Origin: Miniphocaeibacter sp964345925
GTDB lineage: Bacteria > Bacillota > Clostridia > Tissierellales > Peptoniphilaceae
Length of the DNA: 8,677 bases
Reading direction: 5' to 3'
Assembly: GCA_964345925.1 (NCBI GenBank)
Contig: CAYFSP010000057.1
Coordinates: 1-8,677 of the forward strand
Position numbers and translations under genes: made by a program
In this document: piece after piece, positions 5,465 to 8,677 of the stretch
How the letters are laid out: each line of letters starts with the position of its first letter
Numbering within the stretch: the stretch's first letter is position 1
Notes under the pieces: generated by a model
What the model was told of the DNA's origin: nothing
Database searches by the model: none
Seen by the model: only the letters and a program-made list of their open reading frames with translations

Positions 5465-6715
5465 TTACTGGTAATCTTCTCCTATTAAATATTTGTAGAA
5501 TGCATTATTACAGTATATAGTTCTTTCCTTTGTTTCAAATTCATTTCCTTTTGATAATTCTTCCAAAACCTTTGGTGCATCTTCAACTGTTGCAAAAGGA
5601 TGTATTTCATATATATCATTTGATACTACACAATCCCTTATTTCTGTATATTCCTCTTTATTTATTTCCTTATTTGTAGAAGTATAAAGTGGTTGCCACC
5701 ATGAGTCAACTAATAGTCCTTTACCTTCTTCATTGCCTTCGTTTTTCTTAGCATATTTTTCTATTATGCCATTGAAATCCTTCATATCTTCTTTTTCTAA
5801 AAATTCTATGATTAAATCATATTCTACTGCATGTGCAAAGTAATCATCGCCATCTTGTTTTACTTCATATGTTGGTGTTGGTTCTGGTACTGGACCCCAT
5901 TCCAACAAGTATTTAAATACTGATATTTTAGGCTCTAATTGAATTTTTGCATTTATATTTTTGGATTTTAATAGCCCTAGTAACTGTTGAGCATGTTGTA
6001 TGCTAGAATGTCCATAGACTATTGTATTCTCCTCTATGAAATTGGAATTATTTTGAGTGTTTTTCAAGTTATACCCTGTAACTATTCCGTCCTTTACTGC
6101 TTTGTTTCCAATATCTTGTAATTCCTTGTTCTCAAATAGTATAAAGGATTCCCATTTATTGTTTAACTTTGCTCCTATATCGTGATCCAATGTTGTACCA
6201 ATATAGTTTTTTCCCATTCCACCAAAGGATTCTATATCAATTATGTTTTTATTTTTAAGTATTTCCAGCTTTTCCCTTGAACCTGTAAAAGATTTAGATT
6301 TTTTATTTATATTATCTACTGAGTCAAATATTTTAACTTCTTTATCTGATAAAAATATTACATCTTCAAAGTAATTTGCTGCTTCATCTATTATATGTGT
6401 AGATATTATTACAGTTCTTGGGTTTAATTCCAAATCCTCCATTAATGTTTGGTAGAATTTATATCTTGTTTTTGCATCTAGTCCTGATGTTGGTTCATCA
6501 AATATGGAAATATCTCCTCTTGTTGTTAGTCCTATTACTAAATTCACAAGGTTTTTTTCTCCTTTTGAAAGTTTTTTATATTTTGAATTCATTTTTATAT
6601 TAAATTTCTCCACTAATTCTTTATTGAATTCTTCATCCCAATTCTTATATAGTTTTTTTATTATTTTAAATATTTTTTTAATTTTATATTCCGTATAATA
6701 GGCTTCTCCAAACAT
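5465..6715 (-). pseudogene. C-terminal half of a frameshifted ABC transporter ATPase, fused to a foreign C-terminal domain
   Basis: This 416-residue frame (counted from ATG 6715) continues the ATPase that stops at 6720. It carries the signature LSKGEKN (49-55), Walker B ISIFDE (69-74), D-loop SGLD (77-80) and H-loop STHIID with His107. The region about 140-173 (FTGSREKLEILKNK, then ESFGGM) resembles the C-terminal end of YtrB-type ATPases. Residues from about 174 to 416 are not ABC sequence. They include ENTIVYGHSSIQHAQQLL (229-246), LLEWGPVPEPTPTYEV (270-285), DSWWQPLY (337-344) and a conserved-looking end CNNAFYKYL. I do not recognise this domain. The missing permease suggests that a deletion joined the ATPase to a downstream gene, though a native fusion is possible. 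ATG 6715 lies four bases after the upstream stop, with GAAG before it, so reinitiation as a separate half is conceivable. An assembly error at the frameshift is equally possible. Confidence 0.7.
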
Positions 6716-6719
6716 ATCT

Positions 6720-6953
6720 TCAGATATATACTATATTTTCCACTACCTTTTGATTTTCTAATACCTTTTCGCCATTTAACTTTATTTCACCTTTATAACC
6801 TATTGTTAAATTGGATATGGATTGTAAAAGTGTCGTTTTTCCTACACCGTTATTTCCAACTAGCCCATATACCTTTTCATCTAATTCTAAATTTATATTT
6901 TTTAATACTTCTTTTTTTCCATAATTTTTGCTGTAATTCTTTATTTCTAACAT
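6720..6953 (-). pseudogene. N-terminal half of the same ABC ATPase (Walker A part)
   Basis: These 77 residues start with MLEIKNYSKNYGKKEVLKNI, the normal beginning of a YtrB/BcrA-type ATPase, and include Walker A GNNGVGKTT (about 33-41). The Q-loop region would follow, but the frame ends at TGA (6722-6720) after VVENIVYI. One base change of frame would continue as EDMFGEAYYTEYK into the next reading frame, so this is one broken gene of about 490 codons, not two. The ATG shares one base with the stop codon of the GntR gene (TAATG), so translation is coupled. The full protein would power a membrane transporter whose permease is not in the window. A sequencing error in the TATATATC stretch at the break cannot be excluded. 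Confidence 0.75.
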
Positions 6954-7318
6954 TAGTCTACAACCTCCATATTATTTATTAATTCTATTAGTCTTTTTTT
7001 ATCTATATCCAGTCTTTTTGCTTCTTTTATCAACTCTGGAACTAAATTGTCCAAAAATTCCTTCTGTCTTTTTTCTATTATTATTTGTCTTGCATTTTCT
7101 TCTACAAACATTCCTAAACCCCTTTTTTTATATAAGACCTTTTCATCTACTAATATTGTTAATCCCTTTCTTGCCGTTGCAGGATTTATATTATATATTT
7201 TTGAAAACTCATTTGTAGATGGTGCTTGATCACCTGGTTTTAAATTTTTTGAAATTATTTCATTTTCTATCATATCCACTATTTGTAAAAAAATAGGTCT
7301 ATCAGAATTTGTATCCAT
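6953..7318 (-). CDS. GntR-family regulator, YtrA-like
   Basis: A 121-residue protein from the preferred ATG at 7318, which has AGAGGTG six bases upstream. An ATG five codons earlier (7333) lacks a ribosome site and lies in the operator arm. The winged helix-turn-helix covers residues about 8-75: PIFLQIVDMIENEI, then APSTNEFSKIYNINPATARK, and the wing KKRGLGMFV, which fit the GntR pattern closely. The short C-terminal part (about 45 residues, helical, Lys/Glu-rich, LIKEAKRLDIDKKRLIELI) is typical of the YtrA subfamily, which lacks a large ligand domain and usually represses an operon for an ABC transporter. Here it is the first gene before an ABC ATPase, overlapping it by one base. A perfect inverted repeat upstream is the likely binding site. 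The inducing signal is unknown; for relatives it is often cell-wall-active peptides. Confidence 0.92.
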   Translation of the reverse strand: MDTNSDRPIFLQIVDMIENEIISKNLKPGDQAPSTNEFSKIYNINPATARKGLTILVDEKVLYKKRGLGMFVEENARQIIIEKRQKEFLDNLVPELIKEAKRLDIDKKRLIELINNMEVVD

Positions 7319-7328
7319 ATTTTCACCT

Positions 7329-7376
7329 CTCATATCTTGGTTAGTTAGTCAGTTGAGTAACTAACCAAGATATGAG
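7329..7376. promoter_or_regulatory. Perfect 19-bp inverted repeat, probable operator of the GntR/YtrA-like regulator
   Basis: The arms 7329-7347 and 7358-7376 are exact reverse complements (core CTTGGTTAGTTA and TAACTAACCAAG) around a 10-bp spacer. The TAGTTAGT/ACTAACTA core resembles operators of YtrA-type regulators. The element covers the start region of the operon, so binding would block its own transcription. As RNA it would also form a strong hairpin before the GntR start. Confidence 0.85.
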
Positions 7377-7393
7377 TTTTATATTCATGTCAA
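7367..7393 (-). promoter_or_regulatory. Promoter of the GntR-ABC operon
   Basis: A perfect TTGACA lies at 7393-7388 (minus). After 15 bp comes TATCTT (7372-7367), a weak and slightly close -10 inside the operator arm. The overlap of -10 and operator fits autorepression. Confidence 0.55.
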
Positions 7394-7420
7394 TAGTTTT
7401 TTAAAATTATTTTTTACAAA

Positions 7421-7454
7421 AAAATATCCAGTAGCTTTTGCTACTGGATATTTT
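7421..7454 (-). terminator. Terminator of the DUF2680-like gene
   Basis: A 15-bp perfect stem (7421-7435 with 7440-7454, core ATATCCAGTAGC and GCTACTGGATAT) with a 4-nt loop is followed on the minus strand by T7. It lies 10 bp after the stop codon of the gene ending at 7465. Confidence 0.92.
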
Positions 7455-7464
7455 AAATATTATA

Positions 7465-8127
7465 CTATCTTCTACAACCCATTCCTGTTCCGTCTCTTTT
7501 TTGAATTCCATTTCCTCCACCATTTCCTTGATGGTGACTATTATTTCCTTTATAACCATTGTTGTTTCCTTTTGTTATTGTTACTGGTTTTACCACATTT
7601 TGATTTGTGTTACTCGGTTTTGAAATATTTTGATTTTCTGAATTATTATTTTCTACTTTCGGTTTTTGGTTTTCATTATTTCTTGTATTGTCATTATTTA
7701 AACAGGAGCCATCTTGTAATCTTTGTCCATTTCCATTACCATTTCTTGCTCCCATTCCAGAACCATTACCACCTAGTCCTGTACAGTTCTTTTGTTTTGA
7801 TCTAAAATTTTCTATTATTCTACTACCGTCTTCCTCTGAAAGAGCTCCACTTTTTACTCTATTTTCTATTGCAATTTTCTTTGTTTCAAATATCTCTTCT
7901 TTAAATTCTTCTAATATTCCATCTTCTTTTGCTAATGCCCAAATATTTTTTCCCGTTGTAACACATTCTTCTCTTATTTCTTCAACTGTTTTCCCCGTCA
8001 TTTCAGAAAGTATTTCCACATTTGTTCTATATCTATAATTGCTTTCTAATGCAAATGATACTGTTCCAATAAATAGAACAAGTATTACTGCAAATATACC
8101 TACTTTTTTAAATTTTAATGTTTTCAT
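7465..8127 (-). CDS. Secreted DUF2680-like protein with Asn/Gly-rich tail
   Basis: A 220-residue exported protein. Residues 1-26 are a signal peptide (MKTLKFKKVG, then a hydrophobic core ending TVSFA). Residues about 33-113 match the DUF2680 pattern: ILSEMTGKTVEEIREEC, GKNIWALAKEDGILEEFKEE, and VKSGALSEEDGSRIIENF, followed by NCTGLGG. DUF2680 proteins are small secreted helical proteins whose biochemical role is not settled. The tail, residues 116-220, is disordered and rich in Asn, Gly, Lys and Gln, with four cysteines in total (55, 115, 142, 218) and a final GMGCRR. Typical members end shortly after the Gly-rich stretch, so this tail is long. AGGAGG eight bases upstream supports the start. 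It follows the histidine kinase gene by 72 bp with a promoter of its own in between, so it is probably a target of that two-component system. Confidence 0.85.
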   Translation of the reverse strand: MKTLKFKKVGIFAVILVLFIGTVSFALESNYRYRTNVEILSEMTGKTVEEIREECVTTGKNIWALAKEDGILEEFKEEIFETKKIAIENRVKSGALSEEDGSRIIENFRSKQKNCTGLGGNGSGMGARNGNGNGQRLQDGSCLNNDNTRNNENQKPKVENNNSENQNISKPSNTNQNVVKPVTITKGNNNGYKGNNSHHQGNGGGNGIQKRDGTGMGCRR

Positions 8128-8164
8128 TTTATCCTCCTAATATTTTATTATTTTTATTAACTGT

Positions 8165-8199
8165 ATTATATATTAGGAATATGTCTTTAATATGTCTTT
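8165..8199 (-). promoter_or_regulatory. Probable response-regulator-dependent promoter of the DUF2680-like gene
   Basis: On the minus strand two adjacent perfect copies of AAAGACATATT (8199-8189 and 8188-8178) are followed by a consensus -10 TATAAT (8170-8165). No good -35 exists at 17 bp, and the nearer copy occupies that region. Direct repeats with an 11-bp period replacing the -35 are the usual layout for OmpR/PhoB-type activators. Confidence 0.6.
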
Positions 8200-8677
8200 C
8201 TACATTATATTTTTCAAATCAAATATAAATGTTGTACCTATGTTTTCCTCTGATTCTACCTTAATTTCTATTTTATGGCGATTTGCTATTTCCTTTGCTA
8301 TTGGAAGTCCCAGTCCTGTACCAATTATATTTTTTTCTGAATTATTCTTATAGAACTTTTCAAATATATGGTCTATTTCAGATTTTTTTATACCTATACC
8401 ATAGTCCCTTATTATTATTTTTGAATCATGTCCTATTATTTCAATTTTAGTATTATCCTTTGAAAATTTTACTGCATTATTTAAAACTATTCCAAACATT
8501 TGACGTAACCTTACATAGTCACCCTTTACAATAATATTGGGAATGTTGCTACTTATTATCTGTATATTTCTATCCCTTGAAAATTTTCTCATACTTCTTT
8601 CTATATCTGTTATTAAATCGGTTATTGATATTTCTTGTATATCCATTGAGAAATCAGGTGCTTCTAATTTTGTTAAA
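8200..8677 (-). CDS. Sensor histidine kinase, catalytic C-terminal part (5' end outside window)
   Basis: The frame is open at the right edge (LTKLEAPDFSMDIQEI...), so ATG 8646 is an internal Met and not the start. The visible 158 residues are the end of the dimerisation helix and the whole HATPase_c domain, which binds ATP and phosphorylates the conserved His (outside the window). Motifs in order are the N box RLRQMFGIVLNNAVKFSK, the G1 box RDYGIGI, the F box FEKFYK and the G2 box GTGLGL, ending with a normal TFIFDL strand. All ATP-binding motifs are intact. The sensor and membrane part and the response regulator should lie to the right. The next gene downstream is a secreted DUF2680-like protein. 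Its promoter repeats begin directly after the kinase stop codon. Confidence 0.93.
   Translation of the reverse strand, partial: LTKLEAPDFSMDIQEISITDLITDIERSMRKFSRDRNIQIISSNIPNIIVKGDYVRLRQMFGIVLNNAVKFSKDNTKIEIIGHDSKIIIRDYGIGIKKSEIDHIFEKFYKNNSEKNIIGTGLGLPIAKEIANRHKIEIKVESEENIGTTFIFDLKNIM

Noticed and set aside
7319..7333. ATG at 7333 as the GntR start
   Set aside because: No ribosome site upstream, and it lies in the operator arm; ATG 7318 has AGAGGTG at a proper distance.

Overview
The window comes from a very AT-rich, Gram-positive (Firmicutes-type) genome. The signs are strong AGGAGG-type ribosome sites, T-rich intrinsic terminators, a YtrA-like GntR regulator, a DUF2680-like secreted protein and a GH25 lysozyme. 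A strict anaerobe of the Clostridia/Tissierellia kind (for example Peptoniphilaceae) would fit, but the sequence alone does not fix the genus. No rRNA, tRNA, CRISPR array or transposase was seen.

Layout. Positions 1-724 (minus) hold the 5' part of a secreted repeat protein that runs off the left edge and is interrupted by a 10-N assembly gap. Its upstream side is a long non-coding stretch (725-1768). The gene-proximal part (about 740-1000) has unusually GC-containing hairpins and looks like a structured mRNA leader. The rest is extremely AT-rich and full of inverted repeats. Positions 1769-4186 (plus) form a two-gene operon: a MarR-type regulator and an apparently intact FtsH membrane protease. 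A bidirectional terminator separates it from a convergent GH25 lysozyme (4208-5170, minus) that has no signal peptide and carries an unrecognised C-terminal domain. Divergent from the lysozyme is a 30-residue single-span membrane peptide (5337-5429, plus) with its own -10 box, ribosome site and terminator.

Positions 5465-7318 (minus) are a GntR/YtrA-type operon: the regulator, then an ABC ATPase whose reading frame is broken between Walker A and the signature motif. The second half of the ATPase runs on into a long domain foreign to ABC ATPases. The expected permease is absent. A perfect 19-bp inverted repeat sits on the promoter of this operon and is its likely operator. Positions 7465-8677 (minus) hold the catalytic end of a sensor histidine kinase (5' end outside the window), followed by a secreted DUF2680-like protein. 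Its promoter carries two adjacent 11-bp direct repeats, the spacing expected for an OmpR/PhoB-type response regulator.

How they work together. Most units concern the cell envelope: a surface protein, a membrane protease, a wall hydrolase, a membrane peptide, an ABC module of the envelope-stress type, and a two-component system with a secreted effector. Each is controlled separately, as the terminators and promoters between them show. The points most worth following up are the 30-aa membrane peptide, the broken ABC ATPase fused to a foreign domain, the structured leader of the surface protein with its duplicated N-terminal module across the gap, and the tandem repeats at the DUF2680 promoter.
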